Source of the DNA: Heliocidaris erythrogramma
Taxonomy: Eukaryota; Echinodermata; Echinoidea; Camarodonta; Echinometridae
NCBI GenBank assembly: GCA_025617745.1
Contig: CM046861.1
Coordinates: 13,354,516-13,418,515 of the forward strand
Direction of reading: 5' to 3'
Length of the DNA: 64,000 nucleotides
Translations under genes and position numbers: made by a program
Shown here: in pieces, positions 37,730 through 48,250 of the stretch
Layout of the letters: each line of letters starts with the position of its first letter
Numbering within the stretch: the first letter of the stretch is position 1
Notes under the pieces: generated by a model
The model's input: only the letters and a program-made list of their open reading frames with translations
The model's database searches: none
Told to the model about the DNA's origin: nothing

Positions 37730-40700
37730 TCAGTCATCTGGAATCCTGCTGAGATAATCTGCACCAACGTTCTCGCTGCTCTTGATGGCAATGATGGTGA
37801 ATCGATATGGCTGTAGAGCAAGCGCCCATCGTAGGATCCTTGCGTTTGCCACTTTCGACTTCGCTATACACTTGAGTGGTTGGTGGTCAGTTTCCAGTTG
37901 AAAATGCTTCCCAAACAAGTAGGCTCCGAATTTCTGGGTTCCCCAAATAACTGCCAAACACTCTCGTTCCATGACTGAGTATCGCTGTCCTCGTGGAAGA
38001 AGCTTCCTGCTGGCATAGGCGATGGGGAATTTCCGTCCATCTCTCTCCTGCAGCAGTATTGCCCCTATACCAACGTCTGAGGCATCTGTCCTCAAGATAA
38101 AAGGAAGAGTCAGGTCTGGAAGGTGAAGGATGGGCTCTTTCTCCAGTTTCTGCTTCAATGTCTTGAAAGCCATCTCCTCCGCATCTCCCCATGTAACTAC
38201 TGTAGGCTCTCCTTTCTTCGTGCGATCGGTCAATGGAGCTGCTATTGCGGCAAAATTCGGAATGAATCTACGATAATAGCCTACCAGTCCCAAAAATGAA
38301 CGAAGTTGTTTCTTGGTCTTCGGCCTTGGTGCTTCCTGGACGTCGCTGACCTTGTCTTGTACTGGTCGAAGTTTGCCTTGTCCTACACAGTGACCAAGAA
38401 ATTCTATATTTCCATACCCAATGAAACACTTGGTTGGTCTTGCCGTCAGATTTGCCTTCTTCAGCCTTTCGAACACTTCCTTGAGAATGACTACGTGATC
38501 CTCAAATGTAGCTGTATGAATAAGGATATCATCAATGAAATTATCCACATTACTCAAGCCACGGAGTAAATCTCTCATAATGCGACTAAAGCTTGCTGGC
38601 GCATTCACCAACCCAAACGGCATAGTCAAAAATTGATACAAACCATCTGACGTCACAAAGGCTGTGAGTTCCTTAGCGTTATCAGTGAGTGGCACCTGCC
38701 AATACCCTTTTGCTAAATCGATCTTGGTGAAGTATTTGTCGCGAGCTAACTTTGCGAAGATTTCCTCTTGATCTGGAATTGGTTCTGCATCAGTCACAGT
38801 GACTTGATTCAGCTTCCTATAATCGCAACAAAATCTGATAGTCTCGTCTTTCTTCTTGACCATGACTATAGGTGATGCATACGGTGAAGAGGATGGTTCG
38901 ACTACTCCTAAATCAATCATCTTCTGAACTTCCTTTGTCACCTCACCTCGCAAGGCATGGGGTAATGGGTATGGTTTGCTCTTGATTGGTTCCTTGTTTA
39001 GTAGTTTGATGTCGTGCTTTCCCAAATTGGTCAATCCGGGCATGTCAGTCAGGACTTCCTGATACTCCTCAAGTAGAGAGTTGATTACCTGTTGCTGACT
39101 TTCATCCAGATGGGAGTTTATCTGCACATCTTGTAGAGATTCAGTTGGAGTTAGGGTTGGGAGATGAAGAAGATTCTTCTCCGATGCAGGCTGATTGTCC
39201 TTGTCATCTTCTCCCATTGTGCCCTCATCAAGAACTGATACACAAGCGACATCACTATCGTCATCGTTCCTTCTGAAAAACTTTTTCAGAAGATTTGCAT
39301 GGAAAGTTTTCACCTTTCCGTTCATGTCGATCTTGTAATCCAGGTATCCAACTCGCTGAACTACCTTGAATGGTCCTTGCCAATGCATCAACAGTTTGTT
39401 GCGGTCACTTGGGAGTAGGAGCAGAACCTCTTCACCAACTTCAAACTTCCTATTCTTTGCTTTGCGGTTGTATTGTCTGCGATACTTTTCAGACGACTTG
39501 CACAGATTCTCCTGTGCCAGTTGACACGTTGCCTCCAACCGATCCTTCAAATCCAAAACGTATTGGTACGTTGTCTTAGTATCCGGCTCGTCCACTTCTC
39601 CTGTCCACAACTCCCGAAGAATGGCGAGAGGACCACGGACTGTCCTTCCATATAGAAGTTCGAATGGTGAAAATCCTGTACTCTCCTGGACTGCTTCCCT
39701 GTATGCAAAAAGCAAAGGATTAATATACCTGTCCCAGTCTTTGGGTTTCTCTTCACACATCTTGCGAAGCATGGCCTTCAATGTGCCATTAAAGCGTTCA
39801 ACCAAGCCATTACACTGCGGATGGTATGGTGTAGTCGTCATCTGTCGAATGGACAACAATCGGCTAACCTCCTTCATCACGTCAGATGTGAACTGGCTTC
39901 CTCTATCTGTTAACACTTCTCTGGGTATACCAACTCTTGAGTAAATGTCAACCAATGCTTCAGCGACTGTCTGCGTATCGATTCGACGAAGAGCTACTGC
40001 TTCTGGATATCGAGTTGCGTAATCAACTACGGTAAGGATAAAGCGATTTCCTTTCGCAGTCGCTGGCTCAATCGGTCCAACAAGATCTATGGCAATACGC
40101 TTGAAAGGTTCATCAATGAGGGGCGTTGAACCCAAGGGCACCTTCGTCACCTTGCCCTTTGGAGCTGTTCGCTGACATGGCCCACATGAACGGCAGTATC
40201 GTCCCACATCGGCATGCATTCCTGGCCAGAAAAAGTGACATTGTATCCTATCACAAGTCTTTTTGTTGCCTAAATGACCTCCAAAGATGGACTCGTGTGC
40301 TAGTTTCATGACTTGATTACGAAACGGTAAAGGCACTACAACTTGCATTACAACATCTGATCCAGGGTTTACATCAACAAATTTCCTATACAGCACATTA
40401 TCCTTGTACAAAAACGAAGTAGTGTTGCCTTTCTTTGACATCCTTTGATCTTCCCCGTCCGCATGTTGTCTCAAAGATTTCAAAGATTCATCTTCCCTTT
40501 GGGCTTTCATTAGATCATTAACAGACACACTGCTTTCCAGTGGCTCAGGTACTCGAAGAGGAGGCCTTGTTCGTCTTGCCTGCTGCTTCTGCCCTCTTGT
40601 TTCCACTGCGTTGGCTTGATGCTCTTCCGGTGTCCAGTCTTCTTCTGGATCAGCCGGTTGTCGCGCTCCAGGAATGTTACCCAATACAATATCGTAAACA

Positions 40701-42181
40701 GGGGTTAATACACATAAGGCTTCAACCTTACCCTTGAAGTAGGGAGTGTCCAGATCGATCTTGGCAACTTGGAAGGTCCTCATCGTCTGATCGATGAGCA
40801 AGCATGTCCGCTGTTCTCCAGTGAACTGCTCCTCCAAAACCAAGTCACGTCGAACGATGACAGTTGTGCACCCGCTGTCACGAAGAACATCAACCAGCTT
40901 TCCATTCACCATTCCTTTGATGACTGGCATCTCCACTGGTGAACCGCTCGCTGCTGCTGACAGTACTGGAAGGGTATCGCCTGATGCTAACTTCACTCCG
41001 GTTCCGTCTTCGGTGAGGTTCTCTTCTATGATTAAACTCAAACCCTTCTGGTTCTCATGAGCTATCTCCTTCGCATCAGTAGATCCTGCTGGAGCATCGC
41101 CTCTGACTGATGAATCCTCTGACCTCCCGTTGACGAGACTTGAGCCCATCTCACGTCGACCTTTCTTAGTTGGGCAATTAAAAGAAAGATGTCCAAATTG
41201 ATTACAAGTGTAACACTTCCTACCATCAATTTGGGGCTTACTTGATTTTTCAAAACCACTTGATCCTTTATTATTATTATTAGTTGGATTAGTATGGCTT
41301 TGACTCTTATTGAAGTTACTGTTAGTATACTTCTTAGAACTGGACTGCTGGGCTTTCATCCCCCGAAATCTTATATCTGTATGAGCATCCTGATACTGAT
41401 CAGCTAAAGTTATAACCTCATTCAAATTACTAGGATTTCGCTCCTTAATGAACATCAATAACTCCTTACTACAAGTATCAAATATTTGCTCCTGAATCAA
41501 TAACGACTTAAGTCCCTGATAATCATCATTAAATGGACTAAGTTCCACCCACCTATCAAGATATTTCTCAATCCTGGATGCATATTGCACAAATGTCTCA
41601 CCCTGACAGAGTTTAGACCGCCTAAACTTTAACCTATACCCCTCCTCTGTTAAGTCATACCCCTTCAAGAGTGATGATTTGACAATTTCATAATCCTTAG
41701 CTTGCTCAGATGTGAGCCTAGAAATTATATCTAGTGCCTTCCCAGATAACAATGCAGAGAGTGCCAATGCCCAATCGGCCCCATCCCAACCTACGCTGGA
41801 AGCATGTCGTTCAAATCTACACAAATAACTGTCAATATCATCTTTACCTTCTTGAAATACAGGAAGAGGAGGTATACTTGGCCTTTGAGTATGCCCTAAC
41901 CTAGGTATTGGTCCCGACCCAATCTCTTTCCTAATCTCTTCTAACTTTATTTGCTTAGTCACCAACTCGGCTTCTACTTTCCTAGCAACTCTAGCTTCTA
42001 TCCTTTCCTCTCTAGCTTCTCGCGCACACTCATCAACATACTGTTTTAATTCTTGCCCACTTAAACCAAATTTTTCACCCTGAGCTATAAACTGTTCCCT
42101 CTCCATAATTATTGTTAGACACACACAGGATGAGATTACACACCTACCAATAAATTTCGGTTTTTGCTGTGCAGAAATCAA
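37730..42181 (-). CDS. gag-pol polyprotein, Gmr1 order (Gag, PR, INT, RT, RNase H)
   Basis: 1483 codons without a break. The more likely start is the second Met at 42106 (MEREQFIAQGEKF), as the preceding 25 residues look untranslated. Domains in order: Gag with a charged N terminus and a CCHC knuckle CYTCNQFGHLSFNC near residue 320; protease-like DSGCTT near 432; integrase HHCC near 627-670 and DDE (IDLVGP, TDRGSQF, LVERFNG) near 696, 758 and 793; reverse transcriptase from about 1055 with FCCDYRKLN and FIDD near 1213 (FIDD instead of YIDD); RNase H with LRTDASDVG near 1364 and the end LSRIPDD. Integrase precedes reverse transcriptase, as in the element at 1-2982, but the two proteins differ clearly in sequence. 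A single frame without gag/pol shift implies processing by the protease. Confidence 0.95.
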   Translation of the reverse strand: MISAQQKPKFIGRCVISSCVCLTIIMEREQFIAQGEKFGLSGQELKQYVDECAREAREERIEARVARKVEAELVTKQIKLEEIRKEIGSGPIPRLGHTQRPSIPPLPVFQEGKDDIDSYLCRFERHASSVGWDGADWALALSALLSGKALDIISRLTSEQAKDYEIVKSSLLKGYDLTEEGYRLKFRRSKLCQGETFVQYASRIEKYLDRWVELSPFNDDYQGLKSLLIQEQIFDTCSKELLMFIKERNPSNLNEVITLADQYQDAHTDIRFRGMKAQQSSSKKYTNSNFNKSQSHTNPTNNNNKGSSGFEKSSKPQIDGRKCYTCNQFGHLSFNCPTKKGRREMGSSLVNGRSEDSSVRGDAPAGSTDAKEIAHENQKGLSLIIEENLTEDGTGVKLASGDTLPVLSAAASGSPVEMPVIKGMVNGKLVDVLRDSGCTTVIVRRDLVLEEQFTGEQRTCLLIDQTMRTFQVAKIDLDTPYFKGKVEALCVLTPVYDIVLGNIPGARQPADPEEDWTPEEHQANAVETRGQKQQARRTRPPLRVPEPLESSVSVNDLMKAQREDESLKSLRQHADGEDQRMSKKGNTTSFLYKDNVLYRKFVDVNPGSDVVMQVVVPLPFRNQVMKLAHESIFGGHLGNKKTCDRIQCHFFWPGMHADVGRYCRSCGPCQRTAPKGKVTKVPLGSTPLIDEPFKRIAIDLVGPIEPATAKGNRFILTVVDYATRYPEAVALRRIDTQTVAEALVDIYSRVGIPREVLTDRGSQFTSDVMKEVSRLLSIRQMTTTPYHPQCNGLVERFNGTLKAMLRKMCEEKPKDWDRYINPLLFAYREAVQESTGFSPFELLYGRTVRGPLAILRELWTGEVDEPDTKTTYQYVLDLKDRLEATCQLAQENLCKSSEKYRRQYNRKAKNRKFEVGEEVLLLLPSDRNKLLMHWQGPFKVVQRVGYLDYKIDMNGKVKTFHANLLKKFFRRNDDDSDVACVSVLDEGTMGEDDKDNQPASEKNLLHLPTLTPTESLQDVQINSHLDESQQQVINSLLEEYQEVLTDMPGLTNLGKHDIKLLNKEPIKSKPYPLPHALRGEVTKEVQKMIDLGVVEPSSSPYASPIVMVKKKDETIRFCCDYRKLNQVTVTDAEPIPDQEEIFAKLARDKYFTKIDLAKGYWQVPLTDNAKELTAFVTSDGLYQFLTMPFGLVNAPASFSRIMRDLLRGLSNVDNFIDDILIHTATFEDHVVILKEVFERLKKANLTARPTKCFIGYGNIEFLGHCVGQGKLRPVQDKVSDVQEAPRPKTKKQLRSFLGLVGYYRRFIPNFAAIAAPLTDRTKKGEPTVVTWGDAEEMAFKTLKQKLEKEPILHLPDLTLPFILRTDASDVGIGAILLQERDGRKFPIAYASRKLLPRGQRYSVMERECLAVIWGTQKFGAYLFGKHFQLETDHQPLKCIAKSKVANARILRWALALQPYRFTIIAIKSSENVGADYLSRIPDD

Positions 42182-42400
42182 GTGAAGACTTGCCCTGAAG
42201 TATCAGCAATTGGTGAAGCCTCCTTTCCCCACTTGAGTCACTGCCCTCTATGAAGTGTAACCTGCATGTAACAATCCTCAATGGAGAGAAAAAAATAATT
42301 AGACAGGTGAAACAAAATCACTGAGTTTTCATATATAAATCTTGATTTGACAGGTTAACCATTCACTATTATTTAACCTAACCTATCACAAAGAAATAAA

Positions 42401-42418
42401 GTCCCTTCGTGGTCGCCA
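42401..42418 (-). promoter_or_regulatory. primer-binding site, probably tRNA-Arg
   Basis: The plus strand GTCCCTTCGTGGTCGCCA matches the 3' end of a tRNA including CCA. From memory of animal tRNAs this is tRNA-Arg. It is four bases inside the 5' LTR edge at 42423. Confidence 0.75.
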
Positions 42419-42422
42419 TTTA

Positions 42423-43555
42423 TGTCAACTCTAGTTACTGGAATTTATCTAGGTAACACTGTAATAGATTTCGTTCTGATAAAGTGAAAGGGTAACTGCA
42501 AATAAGGGCGACTTCACACAAGAATATACATTTAATAATTTTTATTAGAGCGTCGAATTCCTGCTCTTGTTCAAAATCAAATAAATATATACATGTGGAA
42601 AATCAATACGAAACTTCATGTTGCACAATAACGTATACGACTGTTGAAAATTCATTTATACGAGTCGCAACAAACTATCATTAATTCAGAAAATACTAGG
42701 TTGTGGCAAAACAGTTGAACAGATTGATTATAAATTAGAGAATTACATTGGTTGTATAGCACCTGAAAAAGGGGGAGTTAGGATTCAGCACATCCGTCCC
42801 AAAGCCTTGAGTTCATAAGTCCAAGGTGCTGAACTACACAGAGTGATGTGGCCATTGTCTTGAAGAGTGAAGAATGAGAGATGTGATCGCTGTCTACGGC
42901 GTGAAGTAAAGACTGGTGATGGACGTATGCAATAAAAAACTGGCAGATGTCTACGAGGTGTATCGAACTACGTCTGACCGTATTTATGAATGGTGTCCTT
43001 GGCATGAAGATAACGGTGAGATCGATCATGAGCCCAGCTCATCCAGTTCATGAAGCGTTGACTCAAGCTGGGGAAAGTGGAGGTTTCTCTTGGCCTGTGG
43101 CTACCAAAAGTTGCACTAAAGCACAAAGTAGTAGTTTTGTCTGGCTCACAAAACTGTACACAAAATCAGTGTGCCTCATCCTCAGTGCCTCCAACAATCA
43201 CACAACAAAACTCACACAGGAGCCTGTGGCAGCTCCCGAAACTTTGCAACCTGCTTCTATAAAATCATGGTGTCCACTGCCTACAATCTTGCTAGCTTCA
43301 TCTAACAATCAATACACTAACACTCCCTCTCATGCACAAACACAAAAGAGCCAACCTCCCATACAAAAGAAACAAGCTGTGTAACCCATAACAAGTTATG
43401 TAAGGTATGCAAGCAATCTTGGCTATATGTAAATTACCCTATCCACTTAAGACTGGTGGCAAACCCAATTAATATGTAAACTGTACATGGCTCACTAGTC
43501 CAGTTCCAGGAACAAAATGATAGGGGGGGGGGGGTAAACTATTTACATTGTGACA
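42423..43555 (-). repeat. 5' LTR (1133 bases)
   Basis: Drives transcription on the minus strand. The ends and length match the 3' LTR. Confidence 0.95.
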
Positions 43556-43749
43556 CACAGTGCCCCCACGCTTTTTAAAATGCCCCCTTTCTCTCTGATA
43601 GGTGCCCTTTTTACTACTGGAAGTACCCCTTTCCCCAATAAGTGCACATTTCCCCCTTCTGATAAGTGCCTGATTTTTCCCAGATACAAGTAAAAACATG
43701 TTGGATATGAAAGAAAACAATTGTGATGAGGATATCGGACGTTACAAAT

Positions 43750-45363
43750 ACTTCCCTACTTCCCCAAAGAACTTTGTTGATTTTTTGCCTGAGCCTACCC
43801 TGGACAGTTTATTTTTATTTCCTATATACTGCTGAGGATGAATTGTTTGATATTGTTAGATCTCTTAAAAGTAAGAAAAGCCCTGGCTTTGATTATATTA
43901 AGAATGACCTTATTAAACATGTCGTGAAAGGAATTTTGAAACCCCTCACTCATATTTTTAATTTATCTATGTTAAATGGTGTTGTACCTAGAAACATGAA
44001 AATTGCTAAAGTTGTACCTATCTATAAGAAGGGAGACCCTCAGTTATTATCTAATTATCGCCCTATTTCTTTATTGACATCTTTTTCAAAAGTTCTTGAA
44101 AAAATTGTTTATATTAGAGTCATGAAATTCTTTAATAAGGCTAACATATTTTCGCATTTTCAGTTTGGATTTCGTGAGAAGCACACAACTACACATGCTA
44201 TATTGCACTTTATTGAGAAAATTGGTGCTGCCTTGGACAATCATTTGCATACTATTGGTGTATTCTTAGACTTTTCAAAAGCCTTTGATACAGTCGATCA
44301 TAAAATTCTGCTACATAAATTATCCCATTATGGGGTCAGAGGCATTGCCCTGGACTGGTTTAGAAGTTATCTCACAAATAGGAAGCAATTTGTTTCTTTG
44401 AATAAGAATGATTCTAGTTTACAAAAGGTCACGTGTGGCGTACCACAAGGGTCCCTTCTGGGACCACTCTTGTTTATTTTGTATATAAACGATTTCCAGC
44501 ATTCATCAAGCGTGTTGTCATTTATATTTTTTGCAGATGATTCTAATGTATTTTTTTCTCACAAAGATCCTCAAACCCTATTAGAAACCGTGAATCTTGA
44601 ATTGGAAAATATTACCTCGTGGATTAATGCTAATAAGTTATCGCTTAATCTACAAAAGACAAATTATATGCTTTTTAGTAACTCAATGAAAATAGTACCT
44701 GGGGATGTCTTATTTAATAATGTTTGTATTGAAAGGGTAACATCAACTAAATTTCTTGGGCTACATATCGATGAGAAATTGAATTGGAAAATTCATGTAC
44801 ACAATCTTTGTAAATTGTTGTCAAAAAATGTTGGTGTAATATACAAACTAAAGTCAGTTTTCCCTAAAGAGGTTCTGCTTATATTGTATTCAACTCTAAT
44901 TTTGTCTTATCTTAATTATGGTGTGTTAGCGTGGGGAAACTCACTTAAAACAAACATGGAAAAGTTATTTATTGTTCAGAAAAGAGCTATTAGGAATATA
45001 TGTAATGTCCATTATCGTGCCCATACAAGTGTTCTTTTTTATGATAATCATGTGTTGAAAGTAGAAGATATTTATTTTATGCAGTTAGGATCTCTCATGG
45101 ATGATTTTTCTCTCAAGAAGCTTCCTGTAGCACTGGCGCAAATGTTTAAAATAAATAATGAGGTTCATAAATATAATACTAGACAAGCCACCTCCTTCCA
45201 TATATCTCGTGTAAGGACAACATTTACTCTTGACACAATAGTCTGTACTGGACCCAGGTTCTGGAATGCACTCGATTCTAGCATTGCACATGCTGCCAGT
45301 ATTTCTGTGTTTAAACGCAGATTAAAGTCTTATTTATTAAGTAAATATAAAGATGATTTGTGA
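43750..45363 (+). pseudogene. LINE C reverse transcriptase, truncated
   Basis: The first about 25 codons read in another frame (SPKNFVDFLPEPTLDSLFLF). After a one-base-type shift near 43826-43830 the frame runs without break to the stop at 45361: YRPISLLTSFSKVLEKIV, FGFREKHTTTHA, LDFSKAFDTVDHK, CGVPQGSLLGPLLF and FFADDSN. The thumb region LSYLNYGVLAWGN follows. It is close to LINEs A and B in sequence and retains the segment LINE A lost. Without endonuclease and with no 5' part it cannot move by itself. Confidence 0.88.
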
Positions 45364-45887
45364 AACCTTTTTAGTTCATGCACTTGTATACGGAGTCAGT
45401 TTTGTTATTTTTTATACTTAAATTATCATACAGTGTACTAGCAGACCCTTCCCCCTTCCCCCTCCATTTTGGGCTGGCTTGTGTTTCTGTGTGGCTTGTG
45501 TTTCTTGTGTTGTTTTGTGATTTTATCCCGTCCTCTGTCCTGTCCTTTCTTTTTTGTCATGTCGAACTGTGCCACATTGTCTTTTGTGTCTTTTCCATCT
45601 TCACCTCTTTCACTTACTTGTATCCTGGATTATACCAGTAAGTGATCTTATTTTTTTTCCGTGTTAATTGGAAATAGTTACTAACATGCCATGAGGGGCC
45701 TTAAGTTTACAAGCATTGCTTTCACCAAGGTCTCCTCGTCTTTCTTTTCAACTATTTACAGTATAAAAAAATTTTGCATTGTTCATTTGTTGTGCCTACA
45801 CTATATAAATTTCATGTTTTGCTATTTCACAATTGTACATGTACAATGATTTGAAAGACAAAATAAACTTGAAACTTGAAACTTGAA
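43750..45887 (+). mobile_element. LINE C, 5'-truncated, in the foldback right arm
   Basis: ACAAAT flanks both ends (43744-43749 and 45888-45893). The foldback sequence resumes exactly after it. The 3' end is AATAAACTTGAAACTTGAAA, a 7-base repeat tail. The endonuclease half is missing. Confidence 0.9.
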
Positions 45888-45947
45888 ACAAATTTATGAC
45901 AAAGTGGCAAATTTGTCTAGTGATTTTCTTTGCTTTCAATAGTTTTC

Positions 45948-46080
45948 AGTGTTATAAAGATTCATAAACTTTCAGACTATACAGTTGTCAGATAATTTTT
46001 AGTGTTATAAAGATTCATAAACTTTCAGACTATACAGTTGTCAGATAATTTTTAGTGTTATAAAGATTCATAACTTCATT
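45948..46080 (+). repeat. 53-base tandem repeat
   Basis: AGTGTTATAAAGATTCATAA starts at 45948, 46001 and 46054, so about 2.4 copies. It lies in the right outer arm of the foldback and explains part of the length difference from the left arm. Confidence 0.95.
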
Positions 46081-46345
46081 TTGTTCGATTTTACCCGAAC
46101 AGAGTCGAACTGCTTTATTCTGTTTTGATTTGTCTGGGACCGGACTTGCCGCTGGGAAAATGAAGCGACACACACGTGCACTTACACATCCACCAACACA
46201 CGTCACACACACACATCACACAAATGTTGAGAATTGACACTGCGGCTAGAGCCCATGCACAGGCTCACAATATTGTGGCAAATCAACGGGAATCGACGGA
46301 TATTAATAAGGCAGCTGTGTAATTTCAACCTTTTTCATGTATTAT

Positions 46346-46475
46346 TTATTACGTACGTACGTAGTATTATTACGTACGTACGTAATAAATATCACGTACG
46401 TACGTAGTATTATCACGTACGTACATATTATTTACGTAGGTACGTAGTATTATTACGTACGTACGTAATATATAT
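46346..46475. repeat. TACG array, right outer arm
   Basis: Six or so runs of ACGTACGTACGTA with AGTATTATT or AATAAATATC spacers. Longer than the partner array at 33671. Confidence 0.9.
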
Positions 46476-46522
46476 ATTTTTTTACGTCGTCGGTTTGGCC
46501 CTTTCAGGGCTTCGTAGGATCT

Positions 46523-47252
46523 GATGCAGTCGCTCAATCGACGTACCTGTACGTACCTGTAACTTTTTAAACAATGTTTTTTTCAACGAGCTGACTAGCC
46601 GAAAATAAATCCATTATTTCTTCAGAACAGTTACAAGTTACAGAGATCAGTGATAATTCAAGAGGTGTAACATGTCAACGGTAAGATTTGATTTTTCTCG
46701 AGAAAATGTCGGCAAAATGTCTTATTCACAATATGTCATGTACTGAAAAAGAATATTTGTAAAGAAGTTTCAACTCAGCGCTTTGGTGCAATAATGAAGC
46801 TTGGCTTCAACGAAGCGCTCGGGCTGGCGCTCGGGCTACAGCTGGGCAGCGACGGATATAGATCCCGCTTCTCGGCCCCGATGTTGCATGTTGACAGCCG
46901 ACTGTTTACGATCTACTCAACTCTTAATAAAGAGGGAAGTCCTCCCTGGATGTATTTGTTGTTGTTGTTGGTTTGATGGCAATTTCCATCGGTGAATTTA
47001 GTTTATCTTTAAAAAAGTACAAAAATTAGAGGAAAAAAATCAGTGAAGTTTGAGCGAAATCCTGTGATGTGAGAAATGAAGTTGAACTTGACATGACTTG
47101 AAGAATTAAGAAAGTTATGATTTTTTTAAAAACTTGTAACTTATACTTGTAGCAAGTTAGATCTAATCAATCGCAAATTGTATGCATAGAGAACATTTTT
47201 TACTTAGCCTAGCTGAATAAAAAATGAAATTACTTTGACAGTTCTTTTCAAG
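46523..47252. other. no gene seen right of the foldback
   Basis: Two short overlapping frames near 46794-46995 have no recognisable domain. Confidence 0.35.
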
Positions 47253-48250
47253 ACATTAATCAGACCTCACCTAGAATATGGGCAGATGCACTCATAGCTA
47301 AATTCCTATACTTCGTGTGTATAATGTAGGCAGTCATACACCTCAACTTTTTAAAACACCACTGCACAAAGGTCACAAACATTCACTCAAAATCGGCATT
47401 TAATTTACAAAAACCGACCACTAAATATCCAAGAAATACAATAAATTCAACTCACCGATGTTGGAAAAGATATTTCCAAAAATCAAATCCGTAATTTACT
47501 GTTGATTCTCGCGAAATGAGCTATCGGAGTCATTGTGTACATTTCCTGGTCGCCGCGGGCGCTGACATCTCCCCAAAAGAGTTTTGTCCTTAAAAATTCG
47601 GTCCCTATGTGGCATACACGGAAAGTCCCGATTTTCTGTTTGCGCGATCGTAAAGATCGATGTGCGCTTGCGATCCCGAGTTTCTTCGTGGACAAAAATT
47701 TTATTGGCCGATTTTAGTCTAAGACATCGGCAGTATGTAAACAACACGCGATCGCAAAACAAATCGGCGGGGATTTCTCCGGTTTTGGACAAGATTTTGA
47801 CTTTGGATTTTGCTGAAAATATCAAAAGTTCTTCCTAACGGCCATTTGAGGTAGGAGTGAGATTTTTAATGCCTGAATTTGAAAGCAAGTATTTAAAATA
47901 TTTATCTTATTTTTCCCCCCATACCTTTACTACACGCGACAGAAAATACGAACTATTTTTGCATTTTGTATTCGTAACTTAGTGGTCAATATTACCACTA
48001 TTCGTGGTGTGGGCAGATGGGATTGTCTTTTGGAACCACAGTCACCATGGTCACAGATACAAATAACAAGGAGGATGCCCAGAATTGCAGAAGATCAAAA
48101 GAGTTCAGAGAAAAGCAACCAAACTTGTGAGCATGGACATGGTGAGAGAGTTAAAGGACTTGGGCCCATATGAAAGAAGGCTCAGAGAACTCAATCTGTA
48201 CTTGCTGTACTACAGAAGGAGAAGAGTCATCACTGTCCACCAGATCTGAG
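47253..48250 (+). pseudogene. LINE reverse transcriptase relic split by repeat X
   Basis: The left stub encodes TLIRPHLEYG (47255-47284). After repeat X, 48081-48235 encodes LQKIKRVQRKATKLVSMDMV and then ERRLRELNLYLLYYRRRRV, the usual C-terminal motif of CR1/L2-type enzymes. The parts between are decayed. Confidence 0.7.
47285..47960 (-). repeat. repeat family X, copy 3
   Basis: It carries one palindrome arm at the left, the splice-donor block, and a 109-codon frame at 47825-47496 with KTGEIPADLFCDRVLFTYCR and LKSANKIFVHEETRDRK. The end AAAGTTCTTCCTAACGGCC equals that of copy 2. Confidence 0.75.

Larger units (their letters stand above)
36437..43555 (-). mobile_element. complete Gmr1-type LTR retrotransposon
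   Basis: 7.1 kb between two almost identical LTRs, flanked by CACAG on both sides (36432-36436 and 43556-43560). A primer-binding site, a polypurine tract and one long uninterrupted gag-pol frame are present. It sits in the right arm of the foldback, so it is younger than that element. Confidence 0.95.
33630..46516. mobile_element. giant foldback element (TU-like), interrupted by two retrotransposons
   Basis: Ends are exact inverse copies: TACGAAGCCCTGAAAGGGCC at 33630 and its complement ending at 46516. GGATCT flanks both sides (33624-33629 and 46517-46522). Blocks repeat in mirror order. Outer arms: 33630-34045 against 45894-46516 plus 43715-43749. Inner arms: about 35520-35950 against 36240-36436 plus 43556-43700. 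The centre is near 36090. Into the right arm went a Gmr1-type element (36437-43555) and LINE C (43750-45887). The left arm has about 1.4 kb with no partner (34046-35500). No transposase was seen. Long arms with tandem modules recall TU foldback elements of sea urchins. Confidence 0.85.
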
